Shown here: piece after piece, positions 1-9,473 of the stretch | Position numbering within the stretch: position 1 is the first letter of the stretch | Layout: each line of letters begins with the position of its first letter | Assembly: GCA_900548905.1 (NCBI GenBank) | Contig: URMK01000003.1 | Span: 1 to 64,000, forward strand | Reading direction: 5' to 3' | Source of the DNA: an uncultured Lachnospiraceae bacterium | Lineage (GTDB): Bacteria; Bacillota; Clostridia; Lachnospirales; Lachnospiraceae | DNA: 64,000 nt | Translations under genes and position numbers: made by a program | The notes under the pieces: generated by a model | Told to the model about the DNA's origin: nothing | What the model saw: only the letters and a program-made list of their open reading frames with translations | The model's database searches: none

Positions 1-452
<452 letters not shown>

Positions 453-937
453 AAGTGTTTAATCCGGTTAAGATTAACTCTAGCTAATGTTTAACCGTCG
501 TTTGTTTCCAAACATTTTTTACTGTTTTTGGGTGTCTTAAATGCTTCTTGCGAAGCTTTAAAACTTGTTCTCTGAATTTTCTTTTTTTAGAATTTTCAGG
601 GTTGCATTACTGTTTATTTGTCAAGGTTCTGTGTGCTGCTTTTCTCAGCCGCAACAGTTGATATCTTATCACATGTTGTTTCGCCAGTCAAGCACTTTTT
701 TCAACTTTTTTTATTTCTTTCAAGTTGTTGTTTCACCGTTGTTCGCGGTGAGTCTTATTTTAGCATTATGTATCGTTAGATGTCAACATTTTTTTTGAAT
801 TTTTTTACAAGTTTTTGGAATATTTTATTAACCCCAATATCTTGTAATTCCGACCACAAGATATTGTATAAGCCGGGGCTTTTGAAGGGAGATCCCCGTG
901 CAATCCCCGGCCCCTCAGAGAGAAAAAGGCCGGATAT
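453..937. other. rRNA leader and promoter region, no gene
   Basis: AT-rich stretch between the 16S 5' end and cvpA. It holds the rRNA leader, the promoter at 757-786 and an upstream T/A-rich tract. Short open frames here are low-complexity and have no ribosome-binding site, so no protein gene is called. Confidence 0.7.
757..786 (-). promoter_or_regulatory. rRNA operon promoter
   Basis: On the minus strand a perfect -35 (TTGACA, 781-786) is followed after 18 bases by TAAAAT (757-762), giving a start near 750 and a leader of about 300 bases before mature 16S. The AT-rich stretch just upstream (787-830) is typical of an UP element. Sequence-based inference. Confidence 0.8.
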
Positions 938-961
938 CTACATAAAAGAAGATATCCAGCC
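928..961 (-). terminator. Terminator of the CvpA gene
   Basis: A 12-bp stem (GGCCGGATATCT at 928-939 pairing with AGATATCCAGCC at 950-961, one mismatch) is followed on the minus strand by a T run. It overlaps the last codons and the stop of the cvpA-like gene. Confidence 0.75.
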
Positions 962-1420
962 CGAAATATAGTTGGAATGATACAGGCGGAGCAGCCACTC
1001 ATTTTCATTCGTCCACTTCATTATTTGTTCCCCGAATGCTCCTGTGGGGAAGTTTTGTATAATAATGTAGAGAATCCACAATGCAACCACCACCTCAAGA
1101 ACCCCCGCGGCGATACCCAGAATACTGTTGAAAAAGCTGATAATAGGCAGCCCTGCAATGGTTTTCAGGGAATTCAATACAATACTCAGCAGATGGAAGA
1201 GAATCCCTGTGATAATAATGAGGATAATGGCAATAATCCCGTTTTTGTTATCGTGATCCATGAAGCTGGAAATGGCCATGATGGACAGTGCCAGCACAAA
1301 CAGGGCGACTACCAGGGAAATAAGCCGGTACACTTCCTCCGCCATCCCTGTGCGGAATCCTCTGACAGCTCTCCAGATACACAGAGCCAGCAGAACGATC
1401 AGCAGAATATTAATATTCAT
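938..1420 (-). CDS. CvpA-family membrane protein
   Basis: A 160-residue protein with about four hydrophobic helices. Its layout is that of the CvpA/colicin V production family: N-terminal helix, a charged turn with GFRTGMAEE near residues 21-29, then paired helices rich in Gly/Ile. Family members are small inner-membrane proteins of unclear molecular role. The ATG follows a GGAG motif. It lies 10 bases after the DUF5711 gene and ends in a terminator, so the two probably form an operon. The family call is good, the function is unknown. Confidence 0.75.
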   Translation of the reverse strand: MNINILLIVLLALCIWRAVRGFRTGMAEEVYRLISLVVALFVLALSIMAISSFMDHDNKNGIIAIILIIITGILFHLLSIVLNSLKTIAGLPIISFFNSILGIAAGVLEVVVALWILYIIIQNFPTGAFGEQIMKWTNENEWLLRLYHSNYISGWISSFM

Positions 1421-1430
1421 TTGTATACTC

Positions 1431-2633
1431 CTATTTCATTTCTATAATATCAATACTGTCTTTGGTTACAGCCAGGTATTTTTTCGTGCTGAGTGGTGAA
1501 AATAAGAGAACAGGCTTTTCAAATTCACCGCGGAACCGTTCCAACCCTCTCATATTAAATATGGTACATTGCGTTTCATTATATATAATGACGGTATCCT
1601 TATAAAGGATAATATCTTTATAATCCATATCGAAATACAGAGAGGTCACGACGGCACCGGAAGTATTATATACATCCAAACGATATTTTCCTGTACCGGT
1701 GGTGTCCAGGAATACCAGTCCGATATTGGTTTCATTATAAAATACACTTTGTATTTCTTCATCCAGCAAAACATCCGCCGTGCTTTTAGGTCTCTGGTCT
1801 CCGCCGTAAAGGACAAGACGGTTATCCGCCACGGCAAATGCGGTATCTTTGCTCAAAAATGTAATATAGGGTATGACGGCATCCACATAATCAGCCCCGC
1901 TGGCGAAATTATCCACAAAGTTCTGTCCCACGGAACTGAAATTGTAGAATGCCACACTGCTTTTGGCAGCACCGCTCTCCACAGTCACATAGGATACAGC
2001 CATCAGCTTTCCGTCAGGAGAAAGGGCAACCGCTACCGGATAGCCGCTTTTCTGCATGGTCGTCTTTACATAGGCCACCTTTTCACCATTGGAATTGTAA
2101 AGATATATCCATGTGATATTAGTATCCTCCAATATGGCCGCTACCATACCATTCTCAGCCAATGCAAATTCACGGATAGGAAGGTTGGTATCTATTTCCA
2201 CGGCATCGCCGGACTGGGCAATATTATGTATGATATGTCCGTTGTAATCCGCTACGGCAACCCTGGATTTTGCTATGCGCACCATGGGGTTCTGCATTTC
2301 AAAGGTCTGGTTCCAAAGCGCATTGCCTTTGGTATCGGTATAGCTGATACCATCCTTACTATAAGTAAGAAAACCATTTTCATAGTTCATACACGCAGCA
2401 TTGTCATATTGCTGCTTTTCAATGGTGGAAAGGGTAACATAGCTTGTAAATACCTGATTTTTAAGCTGGACATAGATGGTGGCTCCAAGTCCGGCGCAAA
2501 GGAGCAATACCAGGATTGTCCTGGTAATAATAGCCATCCTGTGCTTAATTATCAGATTTCCCATATTCTTTTCAGTTTTTTTATTTTCTTTACGCTCTGC
2601 TCTCTTCCGCAGATAGTCACGTACATTCGACAT
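1431..2633 (-). CDS. DUF5711-family membrane-anchored protein
   Basis: A 400-residue protein with a basic N-terminal cytoplasmic stretch and one membrane helix (about residues 35-58). The rest is an extracellular beta-rich part built of repeated short strands resembling a beta-propeller (for example an ALSPDGKLMAVSY segment). This matches DUF5711, common in Lachnospiraceae and without known function. The start at 2633 was chosen because GAGGA lies five bases upstream; an in-frame ATG 12 bases earlier lacks a site. It is followed at once by the CvpA-family gene. Confidence 0.7.
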   Translation of the reverse strand: MSNVRDYLRKRAERKENKKTEKNMGNLIIKHRMAIITRTILVLLLCAGLGATIYVQLKNQVFTSYVTLSTIEKQQYDNAACMNYENGFLTYSKDGISYTDTKGNALWNQTFEMQNPMVRIAKSRVAVADYNGHIIHNIAQSGDAVEIDTNLPIREFALAENGMVAAILEDTNITWIYLYNSNGEKVAYVKTTMQKSGYPVAVALSPDGKLMAVSYVTVESGAAKSSVAFYNFSSVGQNFVDNFASGADYVDAVIPYITFLSKDTAFAVADNRLVLYGGDQRPKSTADVLLDEEIQSVFYNETNIGLVFLDTTGTGKYRLDVYNTSGAVVTSLYFDMDYKDIILYKDTVIIYNETQCTIFNMRGLERFRGEFEKPVLLFSPLSTKKYLAVTKDSIDIIEMK

Positions 2634-2699
2634 AGAAATCCTCAAATCATGATTGTTCTGTAACTGCAGTCTAATACCCCGCAGCTCTGGGAAATGAAT

Positions 2700-2738
2700 A
2701 AAAAAAGCCCCGTTGATGCAAAATCACGCGGCTTTTTT
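2700..2738 (-). terminator. Terminator after the LysM gene
   Basis: An A6-GCC...GGC-T6 hairpin lies about 40 bases after the stop of the LysM gene and works in either direction by sequence. It separates that gene from DUF5711. Confidence 0.65.
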
Positions 2739-2778
2739 CTCACCTGGCTCTGCCCTATTGGGATTATACCATAAATTT

Positions 2779-4143
2779 TCAATTAGGAAGTATAATTTTT
2801 TGTCCCGGAGTCAGCCGGTTGGGATTGGATATGGCATTCAGTTCACAGATTTCATCCATTTTATCCAGGTTTCCATAAAAACGCCTGCAGATAAGTGCCA
2901 GGCTGTCCCCGGATTGTACGGTGTAGCTGGCCGGGATTTGTGCGGATGCGGCCACGGCATCGGAAGTGATGTCGGATGCGGGCTGCACATTTCCGTCCGA
3001 TTCTTCCGAAGCTTCCTGTCCCTCCGCGGATGGAGCCGGGGTATCCTGGGCATTGGCTTCCTGCACGTCACCCCGGGCATCCGCCCGTGCCTGTCCGTCT
3101 GCGTCTGCCTGCGTTTCCGGAACCGGATTCTGTGCCTGAAGGGTATCCGCTTCCGCTGCATCTTCGGCCGCCGGGAAAGCTGCCTGATCTTCCCGGGAGG
3201 TGCCGTTTACCGAGGAGGACATCACCGGAAGGGAAAGGCTTTCCTGGGCCTGTGCATTTTCCGTGTCAGGCAGCGCGGCCTGTTTCTCTTCCACCTGGAA
3301 ACCGCTGTTTCCTTCTCCGGATTCTGCTGAAGCGGTTTCTTCCCCGCCGTCTTCCAGCTGCTGTGCGGCGCCGGCAAACATATTACCGGCTTCCTTCATA
3401 TCATTATACCGGTTGATGGAGGTTACCCCGACCACACAAAGGACAAGCAGGACCGCCAGGCCTGCCGCCCTGCTGAAAAAGGATGTGGAAACCGCATTTC
3501 TTCTGTTATTCTCCAGTTGCTTGTCCGGCCTTTTCCTGCCATAGGTTTCTGCCGCCTGCATAACCTTTTCCTGGCTGTTTTCCGGTTCTTTCTCCGGCTC
3601 CAAATCATAGGTATGGGGAAACCGTCTGATTCTCCGCGGTTCCCGGACAGCAGTATCTTTTTCTTCCGGCTTCTCCGCTGTTTTGGTTTCCGGCCTGTGT
3701 CCTGCCTCCATGTTTCTTGCGGATGCCCTCGGCCTTACCTCCTGTACGGCTTCGCCAGGCTGGTTCTGGTGTACTGCTATGAGATAGGACTGCATGTCCT
3801 CATTCTGTTCATAAAAAATAAAATAGCCTTCCAGAGGGGTAGCATAGCCGTCCTCAAAAAAGAGCCAGGCTTCCTGCTCATCGACACTGGCCTCCCCGAT
3901 TCGGATCTGTTTGGAAAAATATCTGCGTGCCGTCATTTCCCATCCGGGCCCTTCCTTTGCTGCACCGTAAATAAAATAGTACCGGATTTCCCCTTCTTTT
4001 TCAGTTTTTCCATACAGGCAGAAATCTGCGGACTTGTCCCCGCTCCGGTTTTGGGAAAGATAAGTATATACGTAGTCTTCTATGTATATTTTGTGACAGG
4101 GGTCCACGTCGCCTGCCTGTACCACATTTTTAGGAATCTGCAT
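2779..4143 (-). CDS. LysM-domain membrane protein
   Basis: A 454-residue protein. The first ~200 residues look cytoplasmic and have no family I recognise. A single membrane helix follows (GLAVLLVLCVVGV, about 229-241), then a long acidic Ala/Glu/Gln-rich linker. The last ~45 residues are one LysM domain (YTVQSGDSLALICRRFYG ... NRLTPGQKIILPN). LysM binds peptidoglycan, so the protein probably spans from cytoplasm to wall. The start at 4143 follows a GGCGGTGG stretch; upstream in-frame ATGs have no site. It stands alone between two terminators. Confidence 0.75.
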   Translation of the reverse strand: MQIPKNVVQAGDVDPCHKIYIEDYVYTYLSQNRSGDKSADFCLYGKTEKEGEIRYYFIYGAAKEGPGWEMTARRYFSKQIRIGEASVDEQEAWLFFEDGYATPLEGYFIFYEQNEDMQSYLIAVHQNQPGEAVQEVRPRASARNMEAGHRPETKTAEKPEEKDTAVREPRRIRRFPHTYDLEPEKEPENSQEKVMQAAETYGRKRPDKQLENNRRNAVSTSFFSRAAGLAVLLVLCVVGVTSINRYNDMKEAGNMFAGAAQQLEDGGEETASAESGEGNSGFQVEEKQAALPDTENAQAQESLSLPVMSSSVNGTSREDQAAFPAAEDAAEADTLQAQNPVPETQADADGQARADARGDVQEANAQDTPAPSAEGQEASEESDGNVQPASDITSDAVAASAQIPASYTVQSGDSLALICRRFYGNLDKMDEICELNAISNPNRLTPGQKIILPN

Positions 4144-4282
4144 ACTGCCACCGCCTTTTTTTCTTTCAATATAGCAAAGAAAGGACGCATATTTTGGCGG
4201 AACACGCGGCAATGCCCATATTCTTTTCGACAAAAGACGGCAAACAACATTAGATATACTATGCGGCTATCCGTATGATCAA

Positions 4283-4318
4283 AAAAAGCCAGGCACGGGA
4301 ATGGAAACCGGCCTGACT
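4283..4318 (-). terminator. Terminator after galM
   Basis: On the minus strand a TCAGGC...GCCTGG stem is followed by CTTTTTTT, 9 bases after the galM stop. A standard Rho-independent terminator. Confidence 0.75.
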
Positions 4319-4326
4319 TAGTAAAC

Positions 4327-5367
4327 TTATTCAAAACGGAAAATAGTTATACTGTGGTAATCTTTCCCCGGCCCGAAAACGGCGGACGGGAAATCCGGTT
4401 CATTGGCAGTATCCGGATAGAACTGGGTCTCCAGGCAATAGGCGGTACGGTTTCCATAGTTTGCTCCGCCTTTTCCTGTCTGCTCGGCCATCCCGTTGCT
4501 GGTATAGAACTGCACCCCGGGAAGATCGGTAAATACCTTCATGGTCCTGCTTCCTGAAGGGTTGGAAGCAGCAGCCACAAGCCTCACATTCCCGTCGTAA
4601 TTATCCAGACACCAGTTATGATCGTAGCCTCCCACCATTTCCAGCTGATCCCATTCCTTATCAATCTCTTCCCCTATTTTCCTGGGTGTATTGAAGTCCA
4701 TGGGAGTCCCCTCTACGGGTAACAGTTTTCCGGTGGGGATGGCGCCGGGCACAATCTCCGTGAAATATTTCGCATGGATCGTTACCAGATGCTCGGATAT
4801 CTCTCCCGCATCATGGCCGTCCAGATTGAAATAGGAATGGTTGGTCATATTGATGATGGTATTTTTATCACTGGTTCCCCGGTATTCAAGCTTCAGTTCG
4901 TTTTCCTCATTTACCGTATAGGTAACCTGAAGTGTTTTATTTCCGGGAAATCCCATATCTCCGTCCGGCATAGCAACGGAGAAGGTTACGCCGTTGTCTG
5001 TCTCCTGTACTTCCCATATTCTCTTATGGACTCCCAGCTCCTTGTGGCTGTGGAGATTATTGACACCATCATTGGGATCGAGATGGTATTCAACGCCGTC
5101 CAATGTAAAGCCGGCATTGGCGATACGGTTGGCATTGGGGCCGATAACCGCTCCGAAGAAACATCCATTTACAAAATATTCAGACAATTTATCATAGCCC
5201 AGCACCACATCTGCCGCCCTGCCGTCTTTGTCCGGCACGATTAAATCCACAAGGATGGCGCCGTAATTCATTACCTTTGCCTTCATTCCCCTGCTGTTTG
5301 AAAGGGTATAAAGATAAACCTCTTTTCCTTCTCTGGTCGAACCAAAAAGTTCTTTCTGCACTCCCAT
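4327..5367 (-). CDS. galM: Aldose 1-epimerase (galactose mutarotase)
   Basis: A 346-residue cytoplasmic enzyme that interconverts alpha and beta anomers of galactose or glucose, feeding the Leloir pathway. Family features include GAVIGPNANRIANA, the catalytic histidine regions (NLHSHKELGVHKR and MTNHSYFNLDGH), GGYDHNW, and a C-terminal ETQFYPD block carrying the catalytic glutamate. Length is normal. The start at 5367 follows GGGAGAGG; the upstream in-frame ATG lacks a site. It may serve the lactose/galactoside locus at 9-16 kb, though it is not in that operon. Confidence 0.92.
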   Translation of the reverse strand: MGVQKELFGSTREGKEVYLYTLSNSRGMKAKVMNYGAILVDLIVPDKDGRAADVVLGYDKLSEYFVNGCFFGAVIGPNANRIANAGFTLDGVEYHLDPNDGVNNLHSHKELGVHKRIWEVQETDNGVTFSVAMPDGDMGFPGNKTLQVTYTVNEENELKLEYRGTSDKNTIINMTNHSYFNLDGHDAGEISEHLVTIHAKYFTEIVPGAIPTGKLLPVEGTPMDFNTPRKIGEEIDKEWDQLEMVGGYDHNWCLDNYDGNVRLVAAASNPSGSRTMKVFTDLPGVQFYTSNGMAEQTGKGGANYGNRTAYCLETQFYPDTANEPDFPSAVFGPGKDYHSITIFRFE

Positions 5368-5420
5368 GTAATCCTCTCCCTTCTGCGTGCTCGGGCACGC
5401 ATTCACGCAAACTGTTTCTG

Positions 5421-6017
5421 CTACATTTCCACTCTGCCTTCCAGCGCGCGCAGCAGAGTGACTTCGTCTATATATTCCAGATCACCGCCTACCGGGACAC
5501 CGCTGGCAATTCTTGTTACCTTGATTCCTGTGGGTTTGATCAGCTTTCCTATATACATGGCCGTCGTTTCCCCTTCCAGGCTGGAATTGGTGGCAATGAT
5601 CACTTCCTTCACCTCTCCGGTAAGGCGGTGCATCAATTCCTTCAGCTTGATATCATTGGGGCCGATTCCCAGCATGGGGGAAATAGCTCCGTGAAGGACA
5701 TGGTATACGCCCTCGTATTTGCCGGTTTTTTCATAGGCAGCCAAATCCCTGGTGTTTTCCACCACCATAATGACGGAGTGATCCCTGCGGTCGTTGGCGC
5801 AGATGGGACATTTTTCGGAATCGGTAAGCGTAAAGCATTCTTCACAATACCGCACATGTTCCTTGGCATCCGTCATGGTCCTGGCAAGCCTTTCCACCTT
5901 GGCCGCCGGCATATTAATGATATGAAAGGCCAGCCGCTGGGCGGATTTGCTTCCGATCCCGGGCAGGCCTGCCAGCTCATCGATCAACTTATTAATGTAT
6001 CCGCTGTAAAGGTCCAT
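5421..6017 (-). CDS. recR: Recombination protein RecR
   Basis: A 198-residue RecR. It works with RecF/RecO to load RecA at gaps. The N-terminal helix-hairpin-helix ([16 protein letters not shown]), the four-Cys zinc finger (C-x2-C...C-x2-C around [17 protein letters not shown]), the TOPRIM domain ([17 protein letters not shown]) and a C-terminal Walker-like stretch are all visible. Its ATG overlaps the ybaB stop by one base (TGATG). The order dnaX-ybaB-recR is the usual bacterial cluster. Confidence 0.97.
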   Translation of the reverse strand: MDLYSGYINKLIDELAGLPGIGSKSAQRLAFHIINMPAAKVERLARTMTDAKEHVRYCEECFTLTDSEKCPICANDRRDHSVIMVVENTRDLAAYEKTGKYEGVYHVLHGAISPMLGIGPNDIKLKELMHRLTGEVKEVIIATNSSLEGETTAMYIGKLIKPTGIKVTRIASGVPVGGDLEYIDEVTLLRALEGRVEM

Positions 6018-6364
6018 CAGAAAGGAAAGCCTCCGCCAAGACCGCCGGTCATCTTCCCCATCATCTCCGTATTGGCTTCTTCCGCCATACGCAGGGCTTC
6101 GTTGGCAGCTGCCACCACAAGATCCTCAAGCATTTCGATATCATCCGGATCCACCACTTCTTCGGACAGCTTCACTTTGGTAATCTCTTTTTTCCCGGTT
6201 ACGGTAACTTCCACCGCACCGCCTCCTGCCTTTGCCGTAAATTCCTTGGTTTCCAGTTCCTTCTGGCTCTCTTCCATCTGGCGCTGCATCCTCTGTGCCT
6301 GCTTCATCAGGTTATTCATATTTCCGGGCATACCGCCTCCCGGGAATCCGCCTCTCTTTGCCAT
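6017..6364 (-). CDS. YbaB/EbfC nucleoid-associated protein
   Basis: A 115-residue DNA-binding protein. The N-terminus is Gly/Met-rich, followed by a long helix ([19 protein letters not shown]) and the conserved core ([20 protein letters not shown], then [11 protein letters not shown]). Family members are dimeric pincer-like nucleoid proteins, usually encoded between dnaX and recR as here. The start has AGGAGG upstream. Length and organisation are normal. Confidence 0.95.
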   Translation of the reverse strand: MAKRGGFPGGGMPGNMNNLMKQAQRMQRQMEESQKELETKEFTAKAGGGAVEVTVTGKKEITKVKLSEEVVDPDDIEMLEDLVVAAANEALRMAEEANTEMMGKMTGGLGGGFPF

Positions 6365-6413
6365 AATCCGTTATGACCTCCTTATTATTTGCTTTCGTTA
6401 TAATTTCGTGTGA

Positions 6414-8000
6414 CTATTCTTCTTCTATTTCCATGTGGATGATTTGTGTTAAATCCACGTAGGAGTCCTCAAAATCCCTGTCAGCACGGGAGACTGTCAT
6501 AGTTACCTCCACCTGCTTCCCGGAAAATTCGGAAAGAAGCTTTTCCAGTTCTTCCTTGTTTCCCTCCTGCTTCAGGAAATAATCCGAAGCCAGGCCATCC
6601 TCCAGCACTACCATCAGCCGGTTGTCACCGCCCAGACTCAGTTTTGCTTTTTTGAGATATTGTTTCATCGGCATAGCCGTCTGTCCCACAAGGGTGGGCC
6701 AATTGGCTACAATCCGGGATACATCCTCCGGTATGGCTTTCGGTAAATCTGCTGCCAAAAAGGCGTGGGACGCCTTTTCCTGTCCCGGCGGCGCAGCGGC
6801 GGCCTGGGGAGCGGCGCCTGGTGATGCCTGCATGACCACTCCTTTTTCCAGCTGCTGTTCCACCGCCCGGATCCGATCCAGCAGCGAATCCTGACTGACC
6901 TCCATCTGCGGACGGCACAGCTTAATCAGGGCCATTTCAATTATTATCCTCTTCTGCCCCGCATAGCGTATTCTGCCGGAAAGCTCGGAAAATTCCCGGA
7001 TATAACGCATAATGGCATCGGTCTGGGCCATATCCGCTTCTTCTTTCAGCCGAAGCAGGTTATCTGTAGAAACGTCCACCACATCCTCTATAGCCCCATC
7101 TTCTGAGGTTTTTATCAGCAAAAGGTTACGCAGATACCAGGTGAAATCCGATACAAACTGGGACAGTTCCCTTCCCTGCATGACGATTTCTTCCAGAATG
7201 CCGATACAGCCCGTCACGTTACGTTCCAGCACGGCCCGCAGAAGCCTGCTGAAAACCTCGGTATCCACGGCACCAAGCACATCCAGCACCATATCATAGG
7301 TGAGTTCCTTCCCATAATGGAAGGCGATGCACTGATCCAGAAGGCTGAGGGCATCACGCATGGATCCGTCCGCCGCTTTTGCCACATACCGAAGGGCTTT
7401 TTCCTGGACTTCCTGTTTTTCCTGTACCATCAGTTCCCGGAGTCTGTCGGTGATGGTCTCGATGGAAATTCTCTTAAAGTCGTACCTCTGGCACCGGGAC
7501 AGGATGGTTACCGGGATCTTGTGCACCTCTGTGGTCGCTAAAATAAATATAACATAGGAGGGTGGTTCCTCCAGGGTTTTCAAAAGGGCGTTAAAGGCTC
7601 CTATGGAGAGCATATGCACTTCGTCGATAATATAAACCTTAAAACGTCCCTCCGCCGGAGAGTAGGATACCTCATCCACAATTTCACGGATGTTGTCCAC
7701 ACCGTTGTTGGAAGCCGCATCGATTTCTATCACATTCATGCTGGCAGCTGCCGCAATGGAACGGCAGCTGCGGCATTCCCCACAGGGAGAGCCGTCCACC
7801 GGATGCTCACAGTTGACGGCTTTCGCAAAAATTTTAGCTATGGTTGTCTTGCCTGTCCCTCTTGTCCCGCAGAACAGATAGGCATGGCCGATACGGTCCG
7901 CCTCTATCTGGTTTCTTAATGTGGTGACAATGTGGTCCTGGCCCTTTACGTCCTCAAAACGTTCCGGGCGGAATTTACGGTAAAGAGCTGTGTAAGACAT
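6414..8000 (-). CDS. dnaX: DNA polymerase III subunits gamma/tau
   Basis: A 528-residue clamp-loader ATPase. The AAA+ domain shows Walker A (GTRGTGKTT), a zinc-binding Cys set (C-x8-C-x2-C-x2-C in NCEHPVDGSPCGECRSC), Walker B (IDEVHML) and the SRC motif (LSRCQRYDF). A Pro/Ala-rich linker near residues 390-410 leads to a C-terminal tau-like domain. The Clostridia length is normal; no frameshift signal was examined in detail. First gene of the dnaX-ybaB-recR operon. Confidence 0.97.
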   Translation of the reverse strand: MSYTALYRKFRPERFEDVKGQDHIVTTLRNQIEADRIGHAYLFCGTRGTGKTTIAKIFAKAVNCEHPVDGSPCGECRSCRSIAAAASMNVIEIDAASNNGVDNIREIVDEVSYSPAEGRFKVYIIDEVHMLSIGAFNALLKTLEEPPSYVIFILATTEVHKIPVTILSRCQRYDFKRISIETITDRLRELMVQEKQEVQEKALRYVAKAADGSMRDALSLLDQCIAFHYGKELTYDMVLDVLGAVDTEVFSRLLRAVLERNVTGCIGILEEIVMQGRELSQFVSDFTWYLRNLLLIKTSEDGAIEDVVDVSTDNLLRLKEEADMAQTDAIMRYIREFSELSGRIRYAGQKRIIIEMALIKLCRPQMEVSQDSLLDRIRAVEQQLEKGVVMQASPGAAPQAAAAPPGQEKASHAFLAADLPKAIPEDVSRIVANWPTLVGQTAMPMKQYLKKAKLSLGGDNRLMVVLEDGLASDYFLKQEGNKEELEKLLSEFSGKQVEVTMTVSRADRDFEDSYVDLTQIIHMEIEEE

Positions 8001-8013
8001 TATTTACCTCTTC

Positions 8014-9087
8014 TTAATCGCCGAAGCTGATTCCCAGCATCTTGGCTTCTTTTACTATGGAAGAATTAGGATCCACCATCTTCAGTTTTCCGGCGACTTC
8101 CTCCAGGGGTACTTTCACGATTTCCCGGTTCTTGTAGCCGACCATGAAGCCGTACTCCCCTTTCAGGATCAGTTTGCCGGCCTCCGATCCAAGGCGGCTT
8201 GCAAATACTCTGTCGTACGGGCAGGGGGTTCCGCCTCTCTGGGTATGGCCGGGTACGGTCACGCGCACTTCCATGCCGCTTTTCTTTGCAATCTGATCCG
8301 CAATCTCATAGGAAACGGAAGGGTAGGTATAACTCTCCAGTTTTTTCTTATATTCTTTTTTGCTCAGTTTGGCATCTTCTTTGGATATGGCGCCTTCGGC
8401 CACGGCGAGGATGGTAAACCGGCTGCCTCTGTCATGGCGTTCTTTGATGGCATCAACCACCTTGTTAATATCATAAGGGATTTCCGGAATCAGGATAACA
8501 TCCGCCCCGCCTGCCATTCCGGCATTCAGGGTCAGGAAGCCCACTTTGTGCCCCATAACCTCCACAATGAACACCCTGCCATGAGAGGCGGCTGTGGTAT
8601 GAATGTTATCAATGGCATCTGTAGCGATATTTACCGCGCTTTGGAAACCAAAGGTCATATCGGTTCCCCATAAGTCATTGTCTATTGTCTTGGGAAGGGT
8701 AATCACGTTCAGGCCTTCCTCCTTCAGCAGGTTGGCCGTCTTATGGGTTCCGTTCCCTCCCAGGATAACCAGGCAGTCCAGCTGAAGCTTGTGGTAGTTC
8801 TGCTTCATGGCTTCCACTTTGTTCAAACCGTTTTCATCCGGATCCCGCATCAGCTTAAAGGGCATCCGGCTGCTGCCTAAAATAGTGCCGCCTTTTGTGA
8901 GGATACCCGAAAAATCGAAGCCGGTAAGCATGCGGAATTTCCCGTAAATCAGCCCCTTGTAGCCGTCCAGAAAGCCGTAAATTTCCACTTGCTCCTTGCC
9001 GTTGAACAGTGTCTTGGCAACGCCTCTCATTGCTGCATTCAGAGCCTGACAGTCCCCGCCGCTGGTTAACATTCCAATTCTTATCAT
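8014..9087 (-). CDS. pfkA: 6-phosphofructokinase
   Basis: A 357-residue glycolytic kinase phosphorylating fructose 6-phosphate. Visible motifs are the nucleotide loop LTSGGDCQALNA, GGNGTHKTA, and the catalytic PKTIDNDLWGTD. The Gly in GGNGT (E. coli G104 position) suggests ATP use, while Lys in PKTIDND (position 124) is shared with pyrophosphate-type and group III enzymes. The Gly/Lys pair is typical of ATP-using group III enzymes, so ATP is the better guess. Strong AAAGGAGGG site upstream. Transcribed from the promoter at 9290-9318 with a ~195-base leader. Confidence 0.93.
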   Translation of the reverse strand: MIRIGMLTSGGDCQALNAAMRGVAKTLFNGKEQVEIYGFLDGYKGLIYGKFRMLTGFDFSGILTKGGTILGSSRMPFKLMRDPDENGLNKVEAMKQNYHKLQLDCLVILGGNGTHKTANLLKEEGLNVITLPKTIDNDLWGTDMTFGFQSAVNIATDAIDNIHTTAASHGRVFIVEVMGHKVGFLTLNAGMAGGADVILIPEIPYDINKVVDAIKERHDRGSRFTILAVAEGAISKEDAKLSKKEYKKKLESYTYPSVSYEIADQIAKKSGMEVRVTVPGHTQRGGTPCPYDRVFASRLGSEAGKLILKGEYGFMVGYKNREIVKVPLEEVAGKLKMVDPNSSIVKEAKMLGISFGD

Positions 9088-9289
9088 GGACAGAACCCTC
9101 CTTTACCTTTGTTTTATACAATATATCCCGGGCAGCACCTTCTCCCGCCGGAAAACCATCAAAAAACAATGCCGGAAATCCTGGAGGAAAACCTTTCGCA
9201 GATTTGGCCGGCGATTCTATTATGCAGCTTATAATACACTGTTATTTTTATGCAGTGCCGTAAATGTGGGGGCCTGCTGAATAGTTACA

Positions 9290-9318
9290 ATTATACAATG
9301 TTTTGACGGCTTGTACAA
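9290..9318 (-). promoter_or_regulatory. Promoter of the phosphofructokinase gene
   Basis: Minus strand: TTGTAC (9313-9318), 17-base spacer, TATAAT (9290-9295). The start would be near 9283, leaving about 195 untranslated bases before pfkA. Confidence 0.65.
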
Positions 9319-9431
9319 TGTTTTTTTCAGGGGGCGGGTATCACTAATGCACAGTAACAACAGTTCATACAGGTCTGAACTGTTACTATCACCCCGGGCG
9401 AAGGACAGCCGGAGACCACAGCATATAAATA

Positions 9432-9463
9432 CCGCCGGACTCAGGATATGTGAGGACCGGCGG
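9432..9463 (-). terminator. Hairpin after the GH42 gene
   Basis: CCGCCGG (9432-9438) pairs with CCGGCGG (9457-9463), with extra inner pairing. It lies just after the stop of the beta-galactosidase gene but is followed only by TATTT, so termination may be partial. Confidence 0.5.
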
Positions 9464-9473
9464 CAGTGTATTT

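Larger units (their letters stand above)
9088..9473. other. Intergenic region between GH42 gene and pfkA
   Basis: This 386-base gap holds the pfkA leader and promoter, a perfect 9-bp inverted repeat (AACAGTTCA/TGAACTGTT, 9359-9384) 40 bases upstream of the -35, and the GH42 3' hairpin at 9432-9463. The inverted repeat sits where an operator for an activator would lie. No coding frame with a ribosome-binding site was seen. Confidence 0.55.
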